A stretch of 64,000 nt of DNA from CAVTSA01 sp963790575 (lineage in GTDB: Bacteria; Chloroflexota; Dormibacteria; Dormibacterales; Dormibacteraceae), in contig CAWBPD010000012.1 in assembly GCA_963790575.1 (NCBI GenBank), forward strand, positions 62,001-126,000, read 5' to 3'. Shown here in pieces: positions 35,182 to 43,311 of this stretch. The number at the start of each line of letters is the position of its first letter. Position 1 is the stretch's first letter. The position numbers were made by a program, and so were the translations under genes. The notes under the pieces were generated by a model. The model saw nothing but the letters and a program-made list of their open reading frames with translations. It had not been told where the DNA came from and did no database searches.

Positions 35182-37040
35182 GCCAGGCGATCCCGACCTC
35201 GACATCCCAAACGCGCAAACCCTCGGCCACGCCGGCTGGACGCGATGCCTGGCGCGGGCGCCTGATCGACGACAACGTCGACGACGTGAGCCCGGACGCC
35301 GCGACTCTGCTGCGCCGCCACGCGCGGTCGCTGCTGGGGCGTCTCCTGCGTCCGCACGCGCGGGATCTGGCGCTGGCCGGTCTCATGATCGCGCTCAAGA
35401 CGGGGAGCACGCTCGCGATCCCCTACCTGGTCGGGCAGGCGATCGATCGCGGGCTGGCCCGGGGCGACGAGCGGACCCTCGCCGTCTACGTGGTCCTGAT
35501 CGCGCTGATGGCCTGCACGGGGGCGGCGGGGACCTGGGGCTTCCTGGCCGTCTCGGGCCGGATCGGCCAGAGCGTGCTGTACGAGCTCCGGCTTCTGGTC
35601 TACACGCACGTGCAGGAGCTTTCGATCTCGTTCTTCGACCGCTACACCTCGGGCCGTGTCGTGTCACGGCTCACCAACGACATCGACGCGCTCAGCGACC
35701 TCCTGGCGACCGGGCTCACCTCGCTGCTGAGCTCGGTGCTCTCGATCGCGGTGATCGCCGTGATCCTGCTCAGCATGGATCTCCGTCTGGCAGCGGTGAC
35801 GCTGGTCGCGTTCCCACTCATCATGGGGGTCACGCTCTGGTTCCGCGTCTATGCGAGCCGGGCCTACCGCGCGGTGCGCCAGGCGATCGCGCTGGTCATC
35901 GTCCACTACACCGAGTCCCTGGGCGGCATCCGGGCCGTGCACGCCTACAACCGTGAGCCGCGCAACCAGGAGATCTTCGAGGACGTCAACGGACGGTACC
36001 GCGACGCCTACATGCGGTCACAACAGCTGGGTTCGGCGTACGGGCCCTCGATCCAGGTGCTGGGCCGCTTCACGACGCTCGCGGTCCTGGTGGTCGGCGG
36101 CTACCTCTACATCGCGCACGGCCTGACCATCGGGGTGCTGGCCGCCTTCGTCCTCTACGTGCGACAGTTCTTCGAGCCGATGCAGGACCTGAGCCAGTTC
36201 TATGCCCTGTTCCAGGGCGCCGCGGCGGCACTGGAGAAGCTCTCGGGGGTCCTCGACGAACAGCCGGCCGTGGCCCCGCCCCTGAACCCGCTGCCGACCG
36301 TCGATCCACGGGGCCGGGTCACCCTCGCCCACGTCACCTTCTCGTACCGGGAGCGTCCCGTGCTCCACGACGTCGGCCTCGACATTCCCGCCGGACAGAC
36401 GGTCGCCGTGGTGGGCGCGACCGGTGCCGGCAAGACCACGCTGGCCCGGTTGATCGCGCGTTTCTACGATCCCACCGCGGGCACCGTCAGCTTGGACGGC
36501 GTCGACGTGCGCCGGATCACCGACGAGGACCTGCGCCGCGCGATCGCGATGGTGACGCAGGAGAGCTTCCTCTTCTCCGGTTCGATCGCCGACAACATCC
36601 TCTTCGGGCGTCCCGACGCCTCCCGCGAGATGGTCGAGGCGGCCGCCCGCGCGGTGGGCGCGGACCGGTTCGTCCAGCGCCTGCCCGAGGGGTACGACAC
36701 GCCCGTCCGCAGGCGTGGAGTGCGGCTCTCCAGCGGCCAGCGCCAGCTGGTCTCCTTCGCGCGCGCGTTCCTGGCCGATCCGAAGGTGCTGATCCTGGAC
36801 GAGGCGACGAGCTCACTCGACATCCCGACCGAGCGCCTGGTGCAGCACGCGCTGCACTCGCTGCTCGCCGGGCGGACGGCCATCATCATCGCTCACCGCT
36901 TGACCACGGTCGAGATCGCGGACCGGGTGCTGGTCGTCGACGGCGGGCGGATCATCGAGGATGGTCCACCGGCGGAGCTGATCCGGGCGGGCGGGCACTA
37001 CCAGGCCTTGCACGAGGACTGGCTGCGCTCGCTGGCGTGA
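35178..37040 (+). CDS. ABC exporter half, catalytic-site subunit
   Basis: 620 residues with a ~60-residue N-terminal extension, six membrane helices and an NBD. Walker A is VVGATGAGKTTLARL near 412, the signature is LSSGQRQLVSFARAFL near 517, and Walker B LILDEATSSLD has the catalytic Glu. Its imperfect signature (LSSGQ) pairs with the partner's Glu-less Walker B at the degenerate site. The consensus site uses this Walker B and the partner's LSGGQ. Co-translated with the upstream gene. Confidence 0.92.
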   Translation: MSQAIPTSTSQTRKPSATPAGRDAWRGRLIDDNVDDVSPDAATLLRRHARSLLGRLLRPHARDLALAGLMIALKTGSTLAIPYLVGQAIDRGLARGDERTLAVYVVLIALMACTGAAGTWGFLAVSGRIGQSVLYELRLLVYTHVQELSISFFDRYTSGRVVSRLTNDIDALSDLLATGLTSLLSSVLSIAVIAVILLSMDLRLAAVTLVAFPLIMGVTLWFRVYASRAYRAVRQAIALVIVHYTESLGGIRAVHAYNREPRNQEIFEDVNGRYRDAYMRSQQLGSAYGPSIQVLGRFTTLAVLVVGGYLYIAHGLTIGVLAAFVLYVRQFFEPMQDLSQFYALFQGAAAALEKLSGVLDEQPAVAPPLNPLPTVDPRGRVTLAHVTFSYRERPVLHDVGLDIPAGQTVAVVGATGAGKTTLARLIARFYDPTAGTVSLDGVDVRRITDEDLRRAIAMVTQESFLFSGSIADNILFGRPDASREMVEAAARAVGADRFVQRLPEGYDTPVRRRGVRLSSGQRQLVSFARAFLADPKVLILDEATSSLDIPTERLVQHALHSLLAGRTAIIIAHRLTTVEIADRVLVVDGGRIIEDGPPAELIRAGGHYQALHEDWLRSLA

Positions 37041-37113
37041 CCGACGAGTCGCCGGACTGACCTGGCTTCGACCGCGAGCGGGGCGCCCGCGTCCGAGCTA
37101 CGATTGCGGACAC

Positions 37114-37566
37114 ATGCGGATACTGCGGGTGGACGAGAGCACCGCATCGGAGGCTGTCTGGCGTCTCTTTGGTGCGCGCCTCAACAGGGCCGGGATCCCG
37201 CGGCTGCTCGCCGACCCGACCAGCCATCTCCTGGTCGCCTTCAGTGAGGAGGAGGACGAACTGGGCGATCCGGGAACGGCTCTCGGGGTCGTGCTCGGGT
37301 CGGAGCTGACCGGGTTCGACCTCTCGACCGAGATGTTCATCTCCTTCATCTCGGTCCAGCCCATGGCCCAGCGCCTCGGCGTGGGGAGCGCCCTGGTCCG
37401 CTCCATGTTGGCGCGCGCGCGTGAGCGCGGGTGCGCGCGCGTGCGCGGAACGATCGGGCCCGAGAATGTGGGCGCGATCCGGATCATGCGGAAGATGGGA
37501 GCGGCCACCGAGAACGTGTCGATCAACGTCTCCTGGCAGTTCGCCGAAGTCCCCCCCGACCCCTGA
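37114..37566 (+). CDS. GNAT-family N-acetyltransferase
   Basis: A 150-residue GCN5-like acetyltransferase. FISFISVQPMAQRLGVGSAL is the acetyl-CoA pyrophosphate-binding block (Q-R-L-G-V-G), and GTIGPENVGAIRIMRKMGA the C-terminal signature. TACGAT (37099-37104) lies 9 nt before ATG, suggesting a leaderless transcript. Acceptor substrate unknown. Confidence 0.88.
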   Translation: MRILRVDESTASEAVWRLFGARLNRAGIPRLLADPTSHLLVAFSEEEDELGDPGTALGVVLGSELTGFDLSTEMFISFISVQPMAQRLGVGSALVRSMLARARERGCARVRGTIGPENVGAIRIMRKMGAATENVSINVSWQFAEVPPDP

Positions 37567-37639
37567 CTGCCTCTCCACTCAGCTCTGAAACCACGTCGCT
37601 GGGTGGTGCTGGGCCGCGCGCGCCCCTATCCTTTACCCC

Positions 37640-38266
37640 ATGCAGGTCACGCTCCTCGTCGTGGGCCTGATCGTCGGCTTTGCCCTCGGCCTCGGGGCCG
37701 GCTGGTACTTCTGGCACCCTAGGGGCTTGGAGGAGGAACGGAACGAGCGCTCCCAGCGGCGCCCGGCCCGTTACCCGCGAAGCCACGAGCCGTCCACGCC
37801 ACCGCAGCACCGTCCCACCCCCCGCCCCCGCCCGGTCACGGCTCTGCACCACCCGAACCCGCTCCTGACCAAGATGGACGAAGTTCGGCGCCCGGAGACT
37901 GCCGGCGCGGACGTGAGTGAATCCACCCCACCGGTCTCTGTGCGGCGGGACATCCCCGCGCCGGACCCGGTGCCGATCGACAAGTACGAGTACCGGCCGG
38001 CACCCAGGGCCGAGCGTCCGATCTCGATCGAGGAACCACAGGCGGCCGACCGGCATCTACTCAGCGATCTGCTGGAGACCAACCGGCGGCTCACGGTCGA
38101 CGCCGAGCTCCGGCTGCGCCGGGAGGGGTCGGCGGGAGAGCAGCTCGAGCTCCGCCAGCGTCCCAAGGCGAGACCGCCGGCCGCGGCGCCGGCCGACAAC
38201 GATCTGCTCGCGCGGCATCGCAAGCTCGAGGAGGACAGCCGCCGGATGAGCCGGCGCACCGACTAA
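37640..38266 (+). CDS. Single-span membrane protein, unknown
   Basis: A 208-residue protein. One N-terminal membrane helix (LLVVGLIVGFALGLGAGWYF) is followed by a Pro/Arg-rich disordered region and a charged, probably coiled C-terminal part (LLSDLLETNRRLTVDAELRL; LLARHRKLEEDSRRM). TATCCT (37627-37632) ends 7 nt before ATG, supporting the start. No family recognised; a scaffold or division-related role would be guesswork. Confidence 0.7.
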   Translation: MQVTLLVVGLIVGFALGLGAGWYFWHPRGLEEERNERSQRRPARYPRSHEPSTPPQHRPTPRPRPVTALHHPNPLLTKMDEVRRPETAGADVSESTPPVSVRRDIPAPDPVPIDKYEYRPAPRAERPISIEEPQAADRHLLSDLLETNRRLTVDAELRLRREGSAGEQLELRQRPKARPPAAAPADNDLLARHRKLEEDSRRMSRRTD

Positions 38267-38365
38267 CGTAGGGGAATCACGAGCGATACCAGGACGCCTG
38301 CCGGCTCCCCTCTGACCCTGATCGGACGCGCGCCGCGCGAAGTCCGGCCGCTGTTCGAGGTCGCG

Positions 38366-39907
38366 GTGCGATTGCAGGCGGACGACGACGTGGCGATCGC
38401 CAAGGGACATCTCGCCGCCCACACGCGGATCCGGCTCGACGGCGCGGAAGCTCCCCAGCACGCCGATGGCCACGTCGTCGAGCTCCAGCAGACCATCCCC
38501 TCGGCCCACAAGTTCGCCCTCCGAGCGGTGGCGGAGGGGGAGCCGGTCCGCCGCTACGGGCAGGTGATCGGGTTCGCCACCCGTTCCATCCGAGCCGGGG
38601 AGCACGTGCACGTCCAGAACCTGGCGGTCCGCGACTTCCAGCGTGACTACGCCTTCGGCACCAACATCCGGCCGTCGGTGCCGGTGACAGCAGCGGAGCG
38701 GCGCACGTTTCAGGGGTTCCGGCGCGCGGACGGACGGGTGGGCACGCGCAACTATGTCGCCGTGCTGGCCTCGGTCAACTGTTCCAGCTCGGCGACCCGG
38801 ACCATCGCCGACCACTTCCGGCAGCATCCCGAACTGCTCGCCCCCTACCCCAACGTGGACGGCGTCATCGGCCTCGCCACCAAGGGTGGCTGCGGCGCGC
38901 ATCACGGCTCGGAGGACGTCGCGCTGCTGCAGCGAACGCTCGCCGGGTGCGTCGACCATCCCAACGTGGGCGCCTACGTGATCATGAGTCTCGGCTGCGA
39001 GGTCAATCAGCCGGACGAGATGATCGAGGAGACGGGGCTGGGCGGGGCGGAACGGCCGCGGGTGATCACGATCCAGGAGGACGGCGGCTACCGCCAGACG
39101 GTGGAGGCCGGGATCCGGGCGGTGGGGGAACTGCTGCCGCTCGCCAACCGAGCCCAGCGCGAGCCGGTGCCGGCGTCGGAGCTGGTGGTGGCGCTGCAGT
39201 GCGGAGGCTCCGACGCCTGGTCCGGGGTCACCGCCAACCCCGCGCTGGGGCGGGCCGGCGACCTGCTGGTGGCGCAGGGCGGGACCATCGTCCTGGGCGA
39301 GACGACCGAGATCTACGGCGGGGAGCATCTCCTCACCGCTCGCGCGTCGAGGCCCGAGGTCGGGCAGCACCTGGTGGATCGGATCCGCTGGTGGGAGCAC
39401 TACACCGCTCTGAATGGCGCCGAGATCGACAACAACCCGTCACCCGGCAACAAGGCGGGCGGTCTCACCACCATCTACGAGAAATCGCTGGGGGCGATCG
39501 CCAAGTCGGGGTCCACGCCGCTGAACCAGGTGGTCGGATACGGCGAACGCATCACCGAGCGGGGGTTCGTCCATATGGACACGCCGGGGTACGACCCGGT
39601 GTCGGTGACGGGACAGGTCGCCGGGGGCTGCAACCTGGTCGTCTTCACCACCGGCCGCGGGTCGGCGTTCGGGTTCAAGCCCGCACCGTCGATCAAGGTC
39701 GCGAGCACCTCCGAGCTCTATCGCAAGCAGGAACCCGACATGGACGTCAACGCCGGCCGGGCCATCGAGGGGACGCCGCTGGAGGAGGTGGCGGAGGAGA
39801 TCTTCGAGCTGATGCTGGCGGTCGCCTCCGGCCGGCCTAGCAAGAGTGAGGCGGAGGGCATCGGCGACGAGGAGTTCAACCCCTGGATCCGCGGAGCCAC
39901 GCTCTGA
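38366..39907 (+). CDS. UxaA/GarD-type sugar-acid dehydratase
   Basis: About 513 residues. It has an N-terminal SAF domain (ADDDVAIAKGHLAAHTRIRL) and a large dehydratase domain with GRVGTRNYVAVLASVNCSSS, GLATKGGCGAHHG and ALQCGGSDAWSGVTANPALG, the altronate/galactarate dehydratase signatures. It removes water from a sugar acid using Fe2+. GTG 38366 starts exactly at the SAF domain, but the open frame extends ~100 bp upstream. There an ACG at 38279 behind AGGGGA could be an unusual start. No sugar-acid pathway neighbours. Confidence 0.85.
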   Translation: MRLQADDDVAIAKGHLAAHTRIRLDGAEAPQHADGHVVELQQTIPSAHKFALRAVAEGEPVRRYGQVIGFATRSIRAGEHVHVQNLAVRDFQRDYAFGTNIRPSVPVTAAERRTFQGFRRADGRVGTRNYVAVLASVNCSSSATRTIADHFRQHPELLAPYPNVDGVIGLATKGGCGAHHGSEDVALLQRTLAGCVDHPNVGAYVIMSLGCEVNQPDEMIEETGLGGAERPRVITIQEDGGYRQTVEAGIRAVGELLPLANRAQREPVPASELVVALQCGGSDAWSGVTANPALGRAGDLLVAQGGTIVLGETTEIYGGEHLLTARASRPEVGQHLVDRIRWWEHYTALNGAEIDNNPSPGNKAGGLTTIYEKSLGAIAKSGSTPLNQVVGYGERITERGFVHMDTPGYDPVSVTGQVAGGCNLVVFTTGRGSAFGFKPAPSIKVASTSELYRKQEPDMDVNAGRAIEGTPLEEVAEEIFELMLAVASGRPSKSEAEGIGDEEFNPWIRGATL

Positions 39908-39986
39908 GCTAACCCCCGGTGGGGCCACCCCCCGGGCGCGCACACCCAACACCCCCACCCGGCACCCCCCCAGCCGTCCCAGAAAC

Positions 39987-40052
39987 TCCCGTTTCGCGCG
40001 GAAGGGACGTTATTCGCCCCGCCATGAGGTCCGTTCCGTGCGAAACGGGGGG
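39987..40052. repeat. Palindromic element, family B
   Basis: A 66-nt imperfect palindrome: arms CTCCCGTTTCGCGCGGAAG-GGAC and its near complement ending CGTGCGAAACGGGGGG, around centre GTTATTCGCCCCGCCATGAG. It lies between the dehydratase and the universal stress protein gene. Confidence 0.75.
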
Positions 40053-40120
40053 TGGTCAGAGCACTTCGTCGATGTGCCGTTTACCCCGCAGGTGACTAGG
40101 ATCGGGGGTGGGTACCAGCG

Positions 40121-40670
40121 ATGAAGAGCCGGCTCGCGGAACGCCCACCGGTCGGGGCTCCGGTGACAGACGGAGATGATCCGCACCGAAGCCGTCCCCA
40201 CGTCGTGGTTCTGCTCGAACGACCCGCCCCGAGCGTCCTGGTCCCTGCGCCGGGTGGCCTGGTTCGCACGCCGGCTGGGGGCGGAGTTGCTGGTGGCCGC
40301 CGTCGTGACGCACGGCCGCGAGCTGGATGAGCTCGACCAGGTCAACCTGCGGACCGCGCAGGAAGGTGTGCAGCGGGTGACCGCGGACCTTTCAGAACAA
40401 GGGATCCCGGCGGCCGGGGAGGTCAGGCTGGCGCGGTATGGCGATCAGGCGCAGGCAGCTTCCGACGTCGCCGATCGCCTCGACGCCGACCTGGTGATCG
40501 TGCTCGTGCGGCGTGGCTCGTGGTTCGGCCTCTTTCCGGGCTCGACCGTGGCACACCAGCTGATGCGCCAGCACCGGCGCCCGGTGCTCGTGATCCCCGA
40601 CCACGTCCCCCAACGGAGCTGGCGCGCCTTGCTGCTGAGTCTGGTCGGCGTGGGCGCCGCCCCGGAGTGA
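40121..40670 (+). CDS. Universal stress protein-like domain, frame break near 40227-40230
   Basis: The ATG 40121 frame gives HRSRPHVVVLLERPA, the first beta strand of a USP fold. The continuation RRVAWFARRLGAELLVAAVV ... RLDADLVIVLVRRGS and STVAHQLMRQHRRPVLVIPD is in the next frame. Removing one C of the CCCC run at 40227-40230 joins them (~182 residues). It resembles the USP module found inside KdpD and stands 50 bp upstream of the KdpD-like histidine kinase, so it probably works with that kinase. Confidence 0.7.
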
Positions 40671-40719
40671 GACCGACCCGCCGGCGCCCCGGCGCGGTGG
40701 AACAGGGAGCCCGCACCCC

Positions 40720-41904
40720 TTGGTCGTGAACGAGCGGAATCGCCGCATCGCGGGCAATCTGCTCGCCGGGGTGGCCGCGATCGCGGCGCCGATTCTGCTC
40801 ACGATCCTCCTTCTCCTGGCGGGAGGCGGCCTCTCGCGAAACTTCGCCTTCCTCTTCCTGATCGTGGTGGCGCTGGTCGCGTTGCTCGGCCCCTTCTGGG
40901 CGGGCCTGCTCGCGGCGGCCCTGAGCTTCCTGCTCATGGACTACTTCTTTGTGGCCCCCCGGTACGCGCTGACCATGGCCGATCCGGACGATGTACTGAA
41001 CCTGGTCCTCTTCTTCGGGACCGCGACCATGATCGGTCTGCTGGAGTGGCGGCGGAGCAAGGCGCGGCTGGCGGCGGAGACGCTGAGCCGGCAGCTGCAG
41101 CGCGCCAACGCGGATTTGATCCGGCTCAACCGCGAGGAGGCGATGGCGGCGCAGGCGGCGATCCGGCTGGCGCGCACCGAGCAGCAGGTGACCACGCTGC
41201 GCGAGAGCGACCGCTACCGGCGCGGGTTGCTGGCCAACGTCTCCCACGATCTGCGGACGCCGATCGCCACCATCCTGACTCGCAGCACCGCACAGGCCGA
41301 GAGCGGGGAGTCGCCTGAAGCATCGCTGCGGATCATCGCCGACGAAGCACGACGCCTGGATGACCTGGTCCGCGACCTGCTCGACATGACCCGCATCGAG
41401 TCGGGCGCGCTGGAGCTGGAGTTGGAGCCGATCCGTCTGGTGGAGGCGATCGAGGCGGCCGGCGAACGCCTCACGCGCCGCTCCCCGCACCGCCAGGTGG
41501 TGGTCCCCGACGACACCGGCGCCACCAACGTCGAGGTGCTGGCCGACTGGGCCCGCCTCGGCCAGATCCTCGACAACCTGCTCTGGAACGCCGACCGGTA
41601 CAGCCCCGCGGACACGTCCATCGAGGTCCGGGTCGACCGCGACGACCCCGAGTACGCCGGAGTCCGCGTCGTCGACCACGGACCCGGGGTCGCGCCGGAA
41701 CTCCGGGACCGGCTCTTCGACCGCTTCGTCCGCGGGGACACCGAACGAGTCAACCCCGGAGGCACCGGTCTCGGGCTCGCCATCGTGCGGGGCCTGGTGG
41801 AAGCCCAGGCGGGGCGGGTCTCCCTGGATCCCCCGCGTCCCGGTGAGGGGGCGAGCTTCCGGTTCACCCTTCCACTCACGGTCACGGAGGACGCTGGGGA
41901 CTGA
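40720..41904 (+). CDS. Membrane histidine kinase, KdpD C-terminal-half type
   Basis: 394 residues. A DUF4118-like four-helix membrane domain (residues ~10-110) is followed by a linker coiled coil and a kinase core. The H-box is NVSHDLRTPIATI near 174, the N-box ILDNLLWNADRYSP, G1 VRVVDHGPGVA and G2 GGTGLGLAIVRGLVEAQ. It lacks the N-terminal KdpD and USP domains, which are encoded separately at 43276-45525. The start is TTG 40720 or GTG 40726. It presumably phosphorylates the OmpR-type regulator at 50504. Confidence 0.9.
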   Translation: MVVNERNRRIAGNLLAGVAAIAAPILLTILLLLAGGGLSRNFAFLFLIVVALVALLGPFWAGLLAAALSFLLMDYFFVAPRYALTMADPDDVLNLVLFFGTATMIGLLEWRRSKARLAAETLSRQLQRANADLIRLNREEAMAAQAAIRLARTEQQVTTLRESDRYRRGLLANVSHDLRTPIATILTRSTAQAESGESPEASLRIIADEARRLDDLVRDLLDMTRIESGALELELEPIRLVEAIEAAGERLTRRSPHRQVVVPDDTGATNVEVLADWARLGQILDNLLWNADRYSPADTSIEVRVDRDDPEYAGVRVVDHGPGVAPELRDRLFDRFVRGDTERVNPGGTGLGLAIVRGLVEAQAGRVSLDPPRPGEGASFRFTLPLTVTEDAGD

Positions 41905-41912
41905 GCGGGCTA

Positions 41913-41931
41913 TTGGTGCACAGTGCACCAA
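41913..41931. promoter_or_regulatory. 19-bp perfect palindrome downstream of the kinase gene
   Basis: TTGGTGCAC-A-GTGCACCAA, with 9-bp arms, 9 bp after the kinase stop. It is too short and T-poor for a normal terminator and could be a protein binding site for the small frame at 41954. Function unknown. Confidence 0.4.
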
Positions 41932-41953
41932 ACGCCCAGTCTCGGTGCCCGGA

Positions 41954-42070
41954 ATGGGACGACCGTTGTTCCGGTTGGTTTGGGCGCGTAAGCGCAAGCC
42001 CACCGGCGATGAAATGCTGGCCGCCCTTGCCTCCTGGGTAGAGAAGCCGGGTCCCGCTGACGGCAAGTAG
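41954..42070 (+). CDS. Possible 38-residue basic small protein
   Basis: ATG-initiated peptide with a basic N-terminal half (LFRLVWARKRKPTGDEMLAA) and an amphipathic helix. It has no ribosome site I can recognise and lies behind the palindrome at 41913. It could be a chance frame. Confidence 0.25.
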   Translation: MGRPLFRLVWARKRKPTGDEMLAALASWVEKPGPADGK

Positions 42071-42097
42071 GCGCCTTGCGGCAGCCCGCAACCGCAG

Positions 42098-42560
42098 TCA
42101 CGGGTCCTGGCGGCGCGAGGCGACCAGTGCCGAGACCACCTCGGGATCGACCACCGAGCCGCCTCGGGCCACGGTGGTGAGCGCGGAGGAGAACGCATCC
42201 AGGTCGGCGAGCCGGTCCTTGAGCAGATAGCCGACACCGCCTCCTTGTTCGAGCAGCGTCGGGACCAGCCGCGTCTCCACGTGTGGCGCGAGCAGCAGGA
42301 GGCCCACTCCCGGGCTGGGTGCGGCGGATCTCGGCCGCGGCCACCCGGCCCTCGTCGGTGTGTGGTGCCATCCGGATGCCGAGGAGGACCACGTCCGGCC
42401 GGTGCATCGCCACCAAATGCACCAGCTTCGGCGTCGAGCCGGTCTGGGCAACGACCTCGATGCCGTGCTTAGCGAGCATGCGTGAGAGGCCCACCCGGAA
42501 CAGCGAGTCGTCGGCGACGACTACCCGCAGGTGATGGTCCCTCCCAGGCTGTGGGTCCAC
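42098..42560 (-). pseudogene. Degenerate NarL-type response regulator receiver
   Basis: The N-terminal half LRVVVADDSLFRVGLSRMLA and the second half LLLLAPHVETRLVPTLLEQG, GVGYLLKDRLADLDAFSSAL are in different frames, joined by removing one base near 42308-42315. The phosphoacceptor position reads VVLLGIRM instead of the family's Asp. The gene stops at 42098 (VASRRQDP), just before the LuxR-type HTH should begin. Frame break, lost Asp and missing effector domain together indicate a dead gene. Confidence 0.7.
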
Positions 42561-42638
42561 TCCAACCTCGCCAGGTACCCGCGCAAAACCTAGGGCCCAA
42601 TACTGTTCCCTGACTTCAGATCGCGACGCCCGCCGGCC

Positions 42639-43241
42639 TCAGCGACGGGCGGTGGCAGCACGGATGATCGAGGCGTAGACGGGGTGGAAGTCGATATCGG
42701 AGAAGCCCGCCTCGACCAGTAGCCGGCGAGCGCGCGCGGGGGTCCGAGCGCGACCCCGATGTCCGAACGGCAGCGTTACCACGAGGAGCGGGCTCAGGAG
42801 GTCGCAGAGAACCAGCCGGCCCCCCGGTTCCAGGACCCGCGCGCACTCCCGCAGGCCACCCAGCTGGTCGCGCCAGTGGTCGAACGAGGTCGACGAGACC
42901 AGCAGGTCGAACCTCTCCTCCTGGAACGGCAGCTGCTCGGCGAAGCCCTGCCGGATCCGGATTCGAGGATCATCGGCTGCGGCTTCCGCGGCCACGGCCA
43001 CCATGCTGGGCGCGGGATCGACGCCGACGAGCTCCAGTGCCCAGGGAACCAGGCGTGTCACCTCACGGAGCAGGCGCCCGGTCCCACAGCCCACGTCGAG
43101 CACCCGCTCCGGCGACGGTGCGAACGACAGCGTCAACCCCAGCGTGCGCTGGACGATCGCCTCGTGCAGCTCGCCCCGCGGCCCCCGCTCGTACCCCCTG
43201 GCACGCTGGTCGAAGTCGCCGATGTCGCGCTGGTAGGACAC
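42639..43241 (-). CDS. Class I SAM-dependent methyltransferase (ubiE/methyltransf_11 type)
   Basis: 200 residues from GTG 43241. A longer frame would start inside the repeat at 43258. Motif I is RVLDVGCGTGRLLREVTRLV, motif II ELVGVDPAPSM, and post-motif FDLLVSSTSFDHWRDQLGGL then VLEPGGRLVLCDLLSP. A short C-terminal helix-strand completes the fold. It acts on a small cytosolic substrate; not obviously linked to potassium uptake despite its position behind the sensor gene. Confidence 0.88.
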   Translation of the reverse strand: MSYQRDIGDFDQRARGYERGPRGELHEAIVQRTLGLTLSFAPSPERVLDVGCGTGRLLREVTRLVPWALELVGVDPAPSMVAVAAEAAADDPRIRIRQGFAEQLPFQEERFDLLVSSTSFDHWRDQLGGLRECARVLEPGGRLVLCDLLSPLLVVTLPFGHRGRARTPARARRLLVEAGFSDIDFHPVYASIIRAATARR

Positions 43242-43257
43242 GGCGACCAAAGGCACA

Positions 43258-43311
43258 AGTGTCCGCACTGCGACCCTACCCGGCGCGGGATAGCGTCGCC
43301 GTGCGGACAGT
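43258..43311. repeat. Palindromic element, family A (encroaching on the KdpD 3' end)
   Basis: Core arms AGTGTCCGCACTGCGAC and GTCGCCGTGCGGACAGT around a 20-nt centre (CCTACCCGGCGCGGGATAGC), itself able to pair. It provides the last codons and stop of the KdpD-like gene (43276) and abuts the methyltransferase start. Confidence 0.72.
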
